Positions 47,117-58,660 of a stretch of DNA of 64,000 nucleotides are shown here, one piece after another (positions within the stretch are counted from its first letter, which is position 1; each line of letters begins with the position of its first letter). Both the position numbers and the translations under genes were made by a program. This DNA is from Spirodela intermedia (Eukaryota > Streptophyta > Magnoliopsida > Alismatales > Araceae). The notes beneath the pieces were generated by a model. It did not search any database, was not told the DNA's origin, and saw nothing but the letters and a program-made list of their open reading frames with translations. Location: positions 5,002,892-5,066,891 of the forward strand of contig LR746265.1 of assembly GCA_902729315.2 (NCBI GenBank), read 5' to 3'.

Positions 47117-48250
47117 AGTGTGAAACTGTTTACCTGTGGTGGCCGCAAACAAATCTCTGGGGATATTGCAATCCTCAGAAAAGGTTTCTTTGGGCGAGCT
47201 TCAAACGGCTGTACGTGGTGCAAGTGTAATCATCATATTCTCCTTGACTATCTTGGGTCATGAATGCCAATAAGCAGTTAAATTATATTGAGTTCCACTG
47301 GCAAGTATTATGATTATTAGTTTTCCTCATTTTAATGTGTTGACGTTCGATGAATTTAGTGCCTGGTTCTGCCCTTAAAGCGCTTAAATTCAAGTAGTTT
47401 ATTGAAGTCCATCAAAATAACTCAAATTATAATATACCCAGAGGGATCAAGTACTTATTCCATTTACATCAGAAATACAAATTCGAGTCTCCCGATTCTC
47501 TAGCTTGTTATCTCATAATCGTTATAGCATACCTCATTTTGCATGGGATATTGATGCAGATTTTGAAGATTTGAGATGGCCACCTGTCAAAACACGGCTC
47601 CGCTGCTTTCAAGACCTTTATGACCCCTTTATTTGTATATCTTTGCCACATAATAACTTGGTTTCTGTTCTGCTAATGAGAATTATAGGTCCAAATATGA
47701 CCACCAAGATAATTGCCTGATCTGCCGTGGCGGTGCGGGATTTTAGCTCTCATATTCATCTGTTGCTGTCAGCCATGATTAGTCCACTCAGTCATTAAAG
47801 CCACCCTTCGTAGAGTCGTGAATGACACGGCATATTTAATGCATTTAGTCATCCCTTGATGCTTAGGATCTACTCCAGTGCACCAATTTTCAGCAAAAGC
47901 GGGTCCCAGTATTTAAAGTCTGCCTAGACGAATAATTAATCAGGGGCTGCTGCTTCTGCTTTCCGTGTACGTTAAGCCGAGACAACTGGTAGGGTACTGA
48001 TTACTAGCACATGTTTTTTCTCTGAGTTCCAAACACTGTACCAATAAACGGTGCGTGAAACTACCTCGACAATTAACTAGATTCAACTCCAATCTCATAT
48101 TTGTAATGCAGCATTAATTGAGAGGTCAATACAATTCGAACTAAGTTGACTCCACAAGACTTTGTTGGCGTAATCAATTTTTACTATTGACTTCATGGTC
48201 CCCAATAACGAAGATGTTTTCTCCTTATTTGGTAGGAATATTTACATATT
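47117..48250. other. HyPRP upstream region
   Basis: Noncoding DNA upstream of the minus-strand HyPRP gene. No recognisable protein or repeat. Confidence 0.45.
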
Positions 48251-48254
48251 ATCT

Positions 48255-48400
48255 TCTATCTTATAATTCAGTAGGGCGCAGATAGCTACACTTGATCAGC
48301 TAATTATGTACATTATAAGAATACATATCAGCTGCGTATTCTCTCTATCTTATAATTCAGTAGGGCACAGATAACTACGCTTGATCAGCTACGTATTATC
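48255..48400. repeat. Direct repeat, 89-bp spacing
   Basis: The segment ttataattcagtagggc, followed by cagat-acta-cttgatcagct, occurs at 48261 and 48350. The units are nearly identical, so the duplication looks fairly recent. Noncoding. Confidence 0.85.
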
Positions 48401-48766
48401 TCTCTTGTAAAAAAAAAATATTTTCATTGGTATGCACATCACCTTCTTCGAAAAACAATCAATAGTAATAAATATTCAATCATACCCCCAATCTATTATA
48501 GTATGATAATGAAGTCTATGGAAATAAATTGAAAAAACTCTTAGATGCCCACTATTTTGATGCATTTCATTTTGTTTTGTTTGCCCTAAGCTAAATTGAG
48601 TGTAGGCTTTAAGATATTTTTCTACAATGGGTTATAAACAGTTGGACAATAATGTCATCAGACACCCTTATCCAGGTTCAAATTTAGATCATTATGATAC
48701 TACCTTGATTATATATCAATGCTTTAGTCGACAAATGACTAATTAATATACAATAATACAACTGGA

Positions 48767-48815
48767 GCGGGTATAGTTTAGTGGTAAAAGTGTGATCCGT
48801 CCTATTAAAAACTTA
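48767..48815 (+). other. trnG-UCC: Plastid trnG-UCC fragment (exon 1 and intron start), likely NUPT
   Basis: The sequence gcgggtatagtttagtgg followed by taaaa (48767-48789) is what I recall as the first exon of plastid tRNA-Gly(UCC). It is followed at once by gtgtgatccgt-cctatta, which fits the start of its group II intron (consensus 5' GUGYG). The match fades after about 48815. The second exon is absent, so it is not a working tRNA gene. The simplest reading is a small old insertion of plastid DNA in the nuclear genome. The box-A-like TAGTTTAGTGG would also suit a tRNA-derived SINE, but the intron start argues for plastid origin. Confidence 0.6.
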
Positions 48816-50956
48816 AATAAGGCAACTGCAGATGGGACCCTGGCATAGGTCAAATGATAGTGGGGAGAAATACCATTCTTGATTAATAAGTAACTCGGAT
48901 TACCCCAAGAAAAGGTCGATCGCCAGTCTAGACAGATAATTGTGATGAACCATGTGCACAGTTGGACACTTTAGCTGTTGCATCATTCTCTTCACAGGAT
49001 GACTGCACATAGTAACGTTTTTTGAAATCCAATTACCATGAAAAGATTCGATTTTTAATTTGTATCTTACTTAACTATGATTTAAGTAAACGCAATAGAA
49101 AATTCAGGGCGACAAATACTATAAAATATAATGAACTTACCTTGAATTATCATTTAGAAAATTTGTGTTATTATGAATGGCTTGCTTCAGACAAATGAGA
49201 CTTTCAAGTTCTACATTTTGAGTTAAGAAAGAGTGTTAGCTACTATTGTCTGGAGTCCCAACACAGTACATGTAGACTTATATGAAATAGTAGGGTATTT
49301 CCCATATCCTTGATCAGATCCCATGGAAAATAAAGATCAGCCACTTTGGGGCACAAGCTTTGACATCTCCAAGTATTGATCTTGAGGAAAGAATGATTAA
49401 GATTTGGTCCAAATTATTTTCACAGTATTAAAATTGCCTTGGGCTTTCAATTCAACGCTAATTTTCAATGAACCTAGATAGCTTATCATTGTAATGATAG
49501 ATTTCATTTTATATTTATTAATAAGGACCATGATTATCATGTATCTTTTTGAATGAGTGGCTTTAGAGTTTCCACTTTGATAATTTAAATGTTGGTGGAA
49601 ATAGGCATCATGCCAAGAGTGAAATAGATCCACGATTACAAATAGAGTTCTCACAAAGATTTCTTGTGCCCATGTGTTGAATGTATAAAGCTGTAAAAAA
49701 AAAAGCTTTGGATTCTTTGTTAAGACACCAATGAAAAATGCATCTAACAGATCAGTGAACGTTACACCAGATTGATTATTGTTCTCACCATCTAAGACCA
49801 TCTTTGAAAATTATTCACATTTCATATTAAAAAATCAGCATTAAGTTTAATTTTTTTTGGTCACTTTGAAAGTAAACTCAATTCCGAAATAAGGCCTCAT
49901 CTATTAACTATAAATTTATGCTTGATTCACCAACATACTTTCATATTACATGATCACCAAAGCTAACTTTTGAGTTTCACATGGTCATTCTGTGGTTAAC
50001 CTAGTTTGTATGGGAAAAGAAAGCCCTACAATTCATACCTAATTATTTTTGAGTTGGAAATGAGAACAACACCAAACAAATCTGGGAATTCAAAGAGATT
50101 TGTATCAGATACAAGATTCAACATGAAATGTTCAAAAGGGTATGATATCAAATTAGGCACTTCTATACATAGGAGATCATGAAAACTAGTGGGAATGTTG
50201 CTATGCTGAATAGGAAGAAAATTTACCCCATCAAAAGTTCTTGGAAGCCAGGGAACTCGTATCATTATCCTTGCAATTTTTGTAAAACAAAAATTGAAAG
50301 ATCTAGTATTTCTTGCAAGCCAGATTTCCAAGCTAAGTAATTGATCTTTATCTTCACTTAGTCCCATGTCCACTGATGAATTTAAGTCTCTACAAAAGTA
50401 TCACCTGCCGACTCTAACTTTTTATTTCATTTTATCATAGCTTGATGTGCAATTACGAAGATGGTTTCAAGTAGTTTAAAAAACTTTGTGCTATTTGAAG
50501 ATTGAGAAAATAGCCATGAACACAAAAGAGATACATATGTTGTTTAGTTCTGTGCATCACACTCAACGATCAAAATGACTTTGACACAACAAATAAAGTT
50601 ATTCAATGTAAGACATTATGATAGTAGAGATCACTATGATCATTAATAATAATGTTCATTGACAAATATATTCAGAGCATCTTTATAAACTCAATTTAGA
50701 AGTTAAATATGTCTTCGTGTTGCAACCAAGTTCATGCAAATAATATTTATAAAACCTCACTCTTTATTTAAGATAAGTAAGTATCAATCCTCAAAGAGTG
50801 TGAGTAATAAGAGTAAGAATTTTACTTATTTTATTTCTTATATATATACTTGAGATTGTAAAGGACATAATTAATCTAACAAGGGTAAAGACAAAAAAAA
50901 TAAAAAGTGTGGTAAAGAGGAGAGAATGGATCTAATGCAATAAAAAGATAGAATAA
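48816..50956. other. Intergenic, no gene recognised
   Basis: Two minus-strand frames (49397-49801, 134 codons; 50026-50373, 115 codons) are the longest. The second has a protein-like run (IMIRVPWLPRTFDGVNF). They lie in the same direction and might be remnants of one broken gene, but I cannot assign either. Confidence 0.35.
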
Positions 50957-50994
50957 ATGGTAAAGTTAGTTCGAACTAAGAGTTAATTTATCTA
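50957..50994 (-). repeat. 38-bp inverted repeat, right arm
   Basis: Reverse complement of 44934-44971 with one mismatch. The two arms enclose about 6 kb that includes the 46.6-kb HyPRP gene. Confidence 0.85.
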
Positions 50995-51780
50995 TATAAA
51001 AGATTACAAGGACTGCTATATCTAGATCTTACACAGACCTCAATATGCACCAGTCCTAAGTCAAGTGGTGCTTGATCCATCACAATCTTAATACGTTCTA
51101 GATAGTTTCTTCTCCACGACGATCTTGAGCACAAGAATGTTGTTGACCAAGCCTTGATTTCTTTCCTTTTTCCTTCAACTAGCTACTGCTAGAAAGAGAG
51201 TCAAAAAACATCATACAAGAGGAGAGGTGAGATACCTTAAACCTCTATAGAATTAGGCCCCTCTAATAGACGATTATGATTAATAACTGACTCTTTTGGT
51301 AGACGACCCAAATTCTTCCATAAGAGCGGCACTCTAATATCATCTTAAGGTGTCTTAAGATAGATGGCCCAAATCTTATCTCTTAATAACCCTTTTAAGT
51401 CTAAATAAACTAGGCCAAGGTAACGCCCTCTTTTGGGCCCATAAACATATTAGGCCGGCCCTTTCTATAAGATTTTGACTTTTTCTTAAGTTAAAGACTT
51501 AGGCTTCTTCCATTACTTCCAACTCATAATAATAGCTCACCTAAGTCTTTACAGTCAAAATAATTATCAAGAAAATATGAGAGAGTCACCACTTGATTTT
51601 AGAAAACTCAAGTGGGGTTAGTCTCATAATATAAATAAAATAATATATATTAGGACTTAAATGATAAAATATTATGAATTTCATAATAAATTGGTTACAC
51701 ATGTATAATTGTATTATCTACCTATTAATTAGTATCTATATATAAGATATTAATACATAGATGCAACTACTAATTTATAA
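50995..51780. other. Noncoding, probably retroelement flank
   Basis: No coding homology. The stretch runs directly into the Athila-like integrase fragment and may be decayed upstream sequence of that element. Confidence 0.4.
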
Positions 51781-51785
51781 TTATC

Positions 51786-52680
51786 ACCCTATCATCCCCA
51801 AGTTAATGGCTGAGTAGAATTGAACAATAAGGAGATTAAAAAGATTTTGAAAAAGATTGTCCGACCTTATGGTAAAAATTAAACATTAAAATTACCAAAT
51901 GCCTTGTGGGCCTATAGAACAACTTATAAGAACATCATTGGCATGTCTCCTTATCGTCAAATATATGGTAAAACTTGCTACTTAGTGGTTGAACTTGAGC
52001 ACCATACTTATTGGGCTATTAAGCAACTTAATTTATCTTTAGACTATATAGAGAAATAACATCTTCTTGAAATACAAGAACTTCAAAAGTTACACTGAAG
52101 CTTATGAAAATTCTCTCATCTATAAAGCCGAACTCAAGGCTTTTCATGACAAGAACTTAAGTCATTAATTATTCTTTGAAAATCAAAAGGTTTAGTTATA
52201 TTATTCGTGGTTAAAATTATTTTCTGGTAAACTCAAATCTTGTTGGAATAAACCATACACTATTGTGCAGATCTCTAATTGTGGAGTTGTTTTAATAGTA
52301 GATCCTAAGATGGGGAGAGCCTTCAAGGTTAATGGCCAGTGTCTTAAGTGATACCTTGAGCATGACCAGCAAGCGGTCATGATCTCCATCGGTCTTTGCC
52401 ACCCTTCTCATGCTAGCAGCAGCTACTGACTATCATCACAGCATCTTCTTATTTTGTTCTGCTTATTTTCTCTCTGTTTTCTTTTTTCTTATGTACATTT
52501 CTTATTTTCTTATTTTCTTCTTTCCTTTTGCCGACTCTTTCTCTCTGCAGACATACAATGTCAAGCTGAAGTGCTTCTCCATCAACCGTCATTCTGGGTT
52601 TGATGTCTTTTGCCTCTTCTTCAATACTTTCTTTCTTTTAAAGTGCATTGAGGACACTGCAAGATTCTACTTACCTTTAG
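51786..52680 (+). pseudogene. Athila-like Ty3/gypsy integrase remnant
   Basis: The plus strand reads YHPQVNG, a stop, VELNNKEIKKILKKIV, NALWAYRTTYKNIIGMSPYR and IYGKTCYLVVELEHHTYWAI, then KQLNLSL. After stops and frame changes it continues LKLFSGKLKSCWNKPYTIV and DPKMGRAFKVNGQCLK. These are the end of the integrase core and the C-terminal region of Athila-group gypsy elements, in order. The gcattgaggac motif near 52646 is what usually follows pol in this group. The N-terminal half of the integrase and everything upstream are missing. It is on the opposite strand from the 33.5-kb fragment, so the two are not one element. Confidence 0.85.
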
Positions 52681-55330
52681 TCACTTTTTTAACATACGAA
52701 AGCACCAAGCTTATATCTTGTGGGGTCTTGGCTCCTATAAAGCACAGAAGAAGGCGTTCTATGAATGATGGGTTGCATTCCTTCCCTTGCAGCTAGTGCA
52801 ACCTTGGGGTAGACATTTAGCTCGGCTTGCTTCGTACTGCTGAACGTCGTCCTTAAGAAATCGGCACATTAACTCCCTTGACTGAACCTAACATTACAGC
52901 TGATGGGTGATAAAGCTCTTGAGTTCTGAGAAATTGCGAATGCGACTGCACAGACGCGGACTTCGGACAAGCAATCTTGACAGAGATGATGAAAATCAAA
53001 TGGGCTAACAGCATTGAGAGAATAGATTAACTCTCTGTTGACTGGCGCTTTGTAAGGTTTTAGGTGTCCGTGATCTCTAACTACGTTGCATGTACGAAAC
53101 CCTTCCAACGGTAGGAACGACGACTCCCGGGCGAACTACGTCGTCGTCTGGTTCCTGCTGTTGCTTCTTTCGGTTCAAATGGCTGCCAGTCTTTCCTATA
53201 TTTTTCTCTTGGTGGTTCCTCCTCTTATCTCTGGGGAGAGATGAGTGACCGGCACTGCTCCAACACTCCCCTTTTTAGCTCAAATTCTTTTGGCAAAAAA
53301 GGGCAGAAATGGATGTAGTTCATCGAGAGGAACTGCTTGTCGGTAAGTGGAGACGTTATGAGATAGTGTTGAGAGGAAATGCTTGGTGTTAAGACACACT
53401 CGCTGTCGGCTGCTTGCGAGATAGTGTTGGCATTAAATATCTGACGAGCTGTCGTTGGGTTCAACACACAGGTCCATCTCATCGTAGTCCTGACCAGAAA
53501 CCTTCTCTCGATTCCACGATTGAATGAAACTGTTGGGCCTGACTAACATTGCGTCTGCCCAAGTGGATCCTGTCATACCTTTGGATCATGCCAGATTCGC
53601 CCATCTTCTGCGCTCCGTCTCAATAATCCGATGTCGATGCTCAATCCGTCTCACGCGCTCTCAATAATCATTGGTCGTAAAGGTGCAGTATAGATGTATA
53701 AATCTAAAATATCGACTCCTCAACAGGGTGGTAGTCACATGCTAATAACCATGCTGAGTGGCTACGTCTAGGGCTTGTGCAACCTAGGAACAAAATTCGA
53801 CAACGAAGGTCCGCAAATAAAATCTCCAATGCCCCTGAATAACACCAAACGGAGGACAAGGTTTCTCTACTGTTGCTACCGGTGGGGTGTGGCCACGTCA
53901 ATCTTCCCACAGTTCTGTGCATGCGAGAAAGTTACCAAGATTTTTCTTCACAAGGAAGCTGTCGTCAGCTTTGTTGTCGGCTACTAAAGTCAGGTGAATG
54001 GAAGATGAGACACAAATGCTGTGGGTCTTTCTAGAACGCCTATTACGCATTGATTAGGCCGTGAGAAAGCAGAACCCTCACATAGACATTTATAGTCACG
54101 CTTATGCGCAGATTGGGTGAGGCTGTAGACTGAAGCAACGTTCTCAGCTGAGTTAACGCCTGTGATAAATAAAACGATATGCTTGGCGCTCATGAAATAA
54201 CCTCTGGCAGACACGATATGTTCAGTGGTAGTAGCTTTCAAGCGTACAAACATTTTTCATTTTGTAAAAAAAAAGCTCAAGGACACAACATTGATTGAAG
54301 ATGAACAGGTACCTACTAACGGGCCACACTAGCGGAAGTTCGTGCAGGGTGTAACACTGATATGGACAGAAATAGCAGGAAACAGTTGAATCTGATCAAC
54401 AGTGACCTTCCGCTAGTCTGGTGAGCTAGAAAATATGTTCAGCATGATACTAACGTCCATCGGGTGGGTGATGTTGAGCGCAAGAAGATTTGACTCTGCA
54501 GCAAGACAGAGGCACAAGGCGGCTTGGTGTGTTTAGATTGATCAATAGTTTCAAAATGTCCGAGATTAAAGAGTTTCGTTTGCATTTATTTCATGGAAGT
54601 AACAATTATGCGCTGATAATGCCTTTGTTGAACAGCTAAATCTTTCTCCAACCTCTTCATTACCTCTGTTCCGAAGGGAACACAAGGAATGGTGCGAGGA
54701 GACGGGGGAATCACAATGATTAACGAGCTCAAATAAGAAACGTAGGCCCTTCCTAATGGGGCTCTTCCGATAAGTCATAAATAGTACCTGGGGGGAGGAA
54801 GGCCACCTTCTTTTGAGATACAAAAGATGAGAAACCTGGGAGCGTTGTGATGCTTTTTTCCTTTCTGTTATTAATGTGAGACATGACTCTCTTAATAATA
54901 TCTCATTTAATAAAGAAAATGAAGCAGTAAAATGCCATGAATAAGGAGGTCTAAAGGTCATCTTGTTCACGGGGTTGTCTTTTAGGAGTCCAAGAAGTAA
55001 GTAGGAACCAATGAATATTTTTTCGGGATATAGAGGTCCAGGAGAAAAGTATAAGCGTTTAACTGTAACCAAACTAGTTTATAGGGTAGTAAAGACAAAT
55101 AACACGTATTCCAAGACTATGTATCTACAGCTAACTATGTATCTAATTCCAGTATTCGAAGACTGGTCCTTAAAAATAACAGATAGTTCGATCTGATGTG
55201 TATTGAACCAATGGCTTTCCTAAGAATCCAATTCCCAGAGGCCAAAAGCATACGACAAATTAAGACTTACCTTAAGGTTCTAGAGTCAAATACAGCCGGA
55301 TAGAAGAAAACGAAATCGACTATATTGACT
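52681..55330. other. Intergenic with local duplications, no gene recognised
   Basis: A 168-codon minus-strand frame (54566-55072) is the longest open frame here. It has no recognisable domain and a mixed composition (YFSPGPLYPEKIFIGSYLLL near its start). The piece 52.78-53.0 kb resembles 55.35-55.53 kb (see separate entry). Confidence 0.4.
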
Positions 55331-55339
55331 ATGCCCATG

Positions 55340-55950
55340 TCCCTTTCAGCTAGCGCAGCTTTGGGGTGGACTTTTGCCTGGGCATGCTTCAAACCACTAG
55401 CCATGTATTTAGAAACTCCGCGTTTTAATTCCCATGACTTCTCCAACCACTTCACATTTATGGCCGATCCACCTAATGTGTATACGAGTTCGGAATGCGA
55501 CTACACAAACGTTGACTTGGAATGGGATTATCTTTCTTTAAATTTTAATTAGTTAGTCCGTTGAAATCCGTCGACATTATTTGATGCATTATTTTACTTT
55601 AAAATATCATCATCCTGTCTGTGCTCAACGTTGCTTATTGTCATTGAATGTTTTCATCAATCATACACAGATCAGCGTCCCCTCCTCTCTCCCTGTTGTT
55701 TGTTCCTCCCACCTGTTGGTAGTGATGAGAGAAATGTGTATACGAGTTCGGAATGCGACTACACAAACGTTGAATTGGATGGGAATATCTTCGTTTAGGT
55801 TTTACTTAGTTACTCCGTCGAAATCCATCGACGTTATTGCATGAAATATTTTACTTTAAAATCTCTTGATCCAATCTGTGCTCATTGTCCTTGAATTTGT
55901 TGTTCAGTCATCCACAATCAGCGTCCTCTCCTCTCTCCAAGGCACTCCTC
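55340..55950. repeat. Local tandem duplication, 258-bp spacing
   Basis: Two units start with aatgtgtatacgagttcgg, at 55475 and 55733, and match for about 210 bases (cgactacacaaacgttga, gaaatcc-tcgac, ttttactttaaaat, cagcgtcc-ctcctctctcc). A third, more diverged relative lies near 52.79-52.97 kb. It shares ctag-gca-c-ttggggt-gac and gaatgcgact-cac. On the minus strand the left parts give similar peptides (VHPKAALAERDMG and VYPKVALAAREGM), so a small gene may once have been copied here. Confidence 0.75.
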
Positions 55951-57069
55951 TATTCGGCTATGGTCCGCTCTGTCAACACCAAAGAAACGGATGTAGTCAT
56001 TTTCAGGAAAAGTTTATCGGTAAAGGAGACGGCGCGACGCTTCGTCGGTAAACTTGATCAAACACTATTTGGCACGACAGTTACTGCAATGCACACGCTT
56101 CATCGGGCTGGGTTAAGAAATCAGCACTTCTCGCCGCGTACCAACGTGCGTGCTCCCTTTCTCTCACTGGGCCCTCAACTCGAAACCCACGCGACGGTCT
56201 CGACAAGCCGTAGTCTTCCCATGGCTGCTTCCTTTACTGTTTCCGATCTTACGTACTGTTCCTAGCAGCTGGCGAGTGCTGGAAGTTCTCAAGTTCGGAT
56301 GGTCCAAGAATGAACCTACGATAGGTTGAGGTCGATAGAACCAATGCACAGGACGCGGCGAATGCTCCTCTGGTTCAGCCTAAGTCGCCCAATTTGGCCC
56401 GGGGTACCTAACGCGTGTCGGCATTCCTCACGGTTAGCGCTGTGGACGCAGGCAGCATCTTTGGGGTACTGCGGCCCGGGTGTTGACGATAATAGCCCCA
56501 CCGAAACGATATAAACTTGGCTGATCATCAAGTTCCCCAAATACTAAGGGAAAACACTGTATAGAGGTCTCTCTCTCATTTATTCTAAGCAGAGCCGGGC
56601 ATCTGAACGACGACAGAGGAAGATTTTGCACCAGGTTTCGACACACAACTCGAGTGGGCGAGCAACAGCAGAACACGAGTCATTGCGAAAGAAGCGGAAA
56701 TTCATGCGCCACCATAGTAGCCAACCTATCCCATCACTCGCGAGCGGAGGGTCGCACGCTTTCGCCTGCCAGATAAAGTAAGCAGCTCGCCGTTTCTCTA
56801 CCGTCCGAATTTTTTGTTTTGTACTACTCCTTACGCATGTCCGCATCAAAAAATGGCATCCCTCATTCAAGGCAAGTACAAAGACCACGTGCAGAACATT
56901 TTATTTCGGAAACGGTGAAACGATACTACTACGTATTGTCACAAAGATGAGTCGAGTAGCAGCATTACATCATGCACAGTTCACTGAGGATCAAAGAAGG
57001 ACAGAAAAGCGCAAGGACCGTGTCCGAGGAGAACAGGTACGTAGACACACAGGTTCTGTCCGAGAAGAA
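55951..57069. other. Intergenic, HyPRP 3' flank at right end
   Basis: No recognised gene. Open frames up to 126 codons occur (55885-56265, plus) without known domains. The last 150 bases are the downstream flank of the minus-strand HyPRP. Confidence 0.4.
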
Positions 57070-57555
57070 CTAACTGCACGTCAAGCCCGAAGGCACGGGC
57101 CTGCCGCAGAAGGTGAGAAGTCGGGCAACGTCTCCGGGAACGCTGACTCTAAGCCCGAGGAACCTCAGTCTAGCAGCAAGGCATAAGCATGCGGTTGACT
57201 GCTGATCGGAGAGACTGTTGATCACAGTGCAGCACGGAAACCGAGAGGCTTGAAGCCCGAGCCTGAGACGGTTGACGACGGGAGCACACACGCCTAATCT
57301 GAAGGCGAAAATGGGGCAGGACCTTGGTGGGGGTGGTGGGGACGGAGAGGGAGGTGGTGGCGACGGAGAAGGAGGTGGTGGCGACGGAGAGGGAGGCGGT
57401 GGTGACGGAGAGGGAGGTGGTGGGGACGGAGGGGGCCGAGGTGGGGGAGGACGGCGAGGAAACCACCAAGGTCTTCCCAGCTGCGCAGAAACCGAGGTCC
57501 CGAAGAGAAGGTTCAGCAGGAGCACAGCGGTGATGGCACTAATTTTGAAAGCCAT
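57070..57555 (-). CDS. Hybrid proline-rich protein (HyPRP, eight-cysteine domain)
   Basis: A single-exon gene of 161 residues. Residues 1-25 are a signal peptide (MAFKISAITAVLLLN... SVSAQ). Residues 26-78 are a proline-rich tract of PPPPSPSP repeats. Residues 79-161 are the eight-cysteine (hydrophobic seed protein/LTP-like) domain with Cys at 80, 90, 108, 109, 123, 125, 150 and 160. The spacing is identical to the 46.6-kb copy, including the shared stretches FLGLR-SVP and FCGRPVPS. It should be secreted to the wall. The frame is open further upstream to 57738, but the Met at 57555 is used because it starts the signal peptide and lies after the TATA box. The G-rich strand opposite the proline tract yields long glycine-rich frames that are not genes. 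It is the left member of a tandem segmental duplication. Confidence 0.93.
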   Translation of the reverse strand: MAFKISAITAVLLLNLLFGTSVSAQLGRPWWFPRRPPPPRPPPSPPPPSPSPPPPSPSPPPPSPSPPPPSPSPPPPPRSCPIFAFRLGVCAPVVNRLRLGLQASRFPCCTVINSLSDQQSTACLCLAARLRFLGLRVSVPGDVARLLTFCGRPVPSGLTCS

Positions 57556-57634
57556 GAGAGGAAATGTATGCGTGAACGCACGGCGATGGAGTAACAGACT
57601 TCTGCTTTTGTATTTGGACAATCGATATGGCGCG

Positions 57635-57642
57635 TATTTATA
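57635..57642 (-). promoter_or_regulatory. TATA box of HyPRP at 57 kb
   Basis: The minus strand reads TATAAATA, 80 bases before the ATG at 57555. The same box occurs at the corresponding place in the duplicate (62920-62927). Its position places the transcription start at about 57605, giving a leader of roughly 50 bases. Confidence 0.75.
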
Positions 57643-58660
57643 GAGCAGAGAGAGAAGTTTAGGATCCATGAAGACTGCCGCTCTAACCTTAGCGATGTAG
57701 TTCGCATTGAAGACGGAGATTTCACTCTGAACCGACATTGCCGGACCGGAATATTCCTCGCTTGAAGGTACGTGGCCGTAAGGAGACTGACGCCTTCAAT
57801 CTGGGTAAGTGGAAAATGGCTTTCACATTAATAGAGATACAGGGACGTGACTACTGGTTCCAGCTGTGATATCTGTTGACCAGCCAAGAGGAACAATGCT
57901 ATGTAAGTGGATTACATTCAATGGCCGCAGCTCGACGAGCTACGATCAAAGATATCGTTGATCATCCTTGCGATGTCGGCAAGTTCTAGTAATTTACCCA
58001 ATTTCTTCTATAGCATTTTCCGTACGAAATTCCCAAAGTAAAATTTGGTTCCAAACTCTTTGCTCAAATTTCCATGTGTACGGAAGATTCTGTACCGGTT
58101 ACCTACGGTATCCCTTGCAATGAAGATCTTGTCATACTCCGCATATTAACGTCGATCGACGTCAACCGTACAAATAATGTAGCCTTCCCGCTTGGGAGCG
58201 TCTTCTTCTCTGCAGAGAGTGTCGTTTCAAAACACCACCTTATCTTGAGTTCCGTTGACTTTCCAGCACGCGCTTAGGGATTCTGGAGGCCGTTCTTAAA
58301 TTTATGTTGCATATATTAAACGACTGGTCAGGCTTTGTCATTGGTCCAGAAAAGCGATAAAAACAACCACGACGTTACAACCGCTTTCTTCCTCACGCGC
58401 ATTTAATTCGACAAAGTCATCGAGGACCGCTGTCGTTGTCCGAAGCGGAGTTTGCATGATGTCCACTTGATCAATCATGCGTAGCGTGAAAACGGCAGAG
58501 GAAAGAACTAGTGGCGGCTCTCCAACCAGCAATCCTTAGCATACAGGGCTGTTTATAGTTCTCGTCAACCATTGTGCCCCAGACACAGAAGCCTCTTTAG
58601 TGTCTCTGTTAACATATCATAAAGGGCGACGATTACAATTGCAAAACAACATTTTCTAAA

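Larger units (their letters stand above)
57060..58660. repeat. Segmental duplication, left copy (HyPRP plus upstream DNA)
   Basis: The HyPRP gene and about 1.1 kb of upstream DNA match 61.99-63.88 kb. Anchors are the TATA box (57635 and 62920), aatcggaa-type upstream blocks, aataatgtag followed by cttcc (58173 and 63456) and ttagtgtctc (58597 and 63823). Offsets of 5.22-5.29 kb are consistent across the upstream part. Confidence 0.85.

Noticed and set aside
48767-48840. Functional tRNA-Gly gene or tRNA-derived SINE
   Set aside because: Only the 5' third of the tRNA is present with no T-arm, and it runs into what looks like the plastid group II intron start, so a plastid fragment fits better.
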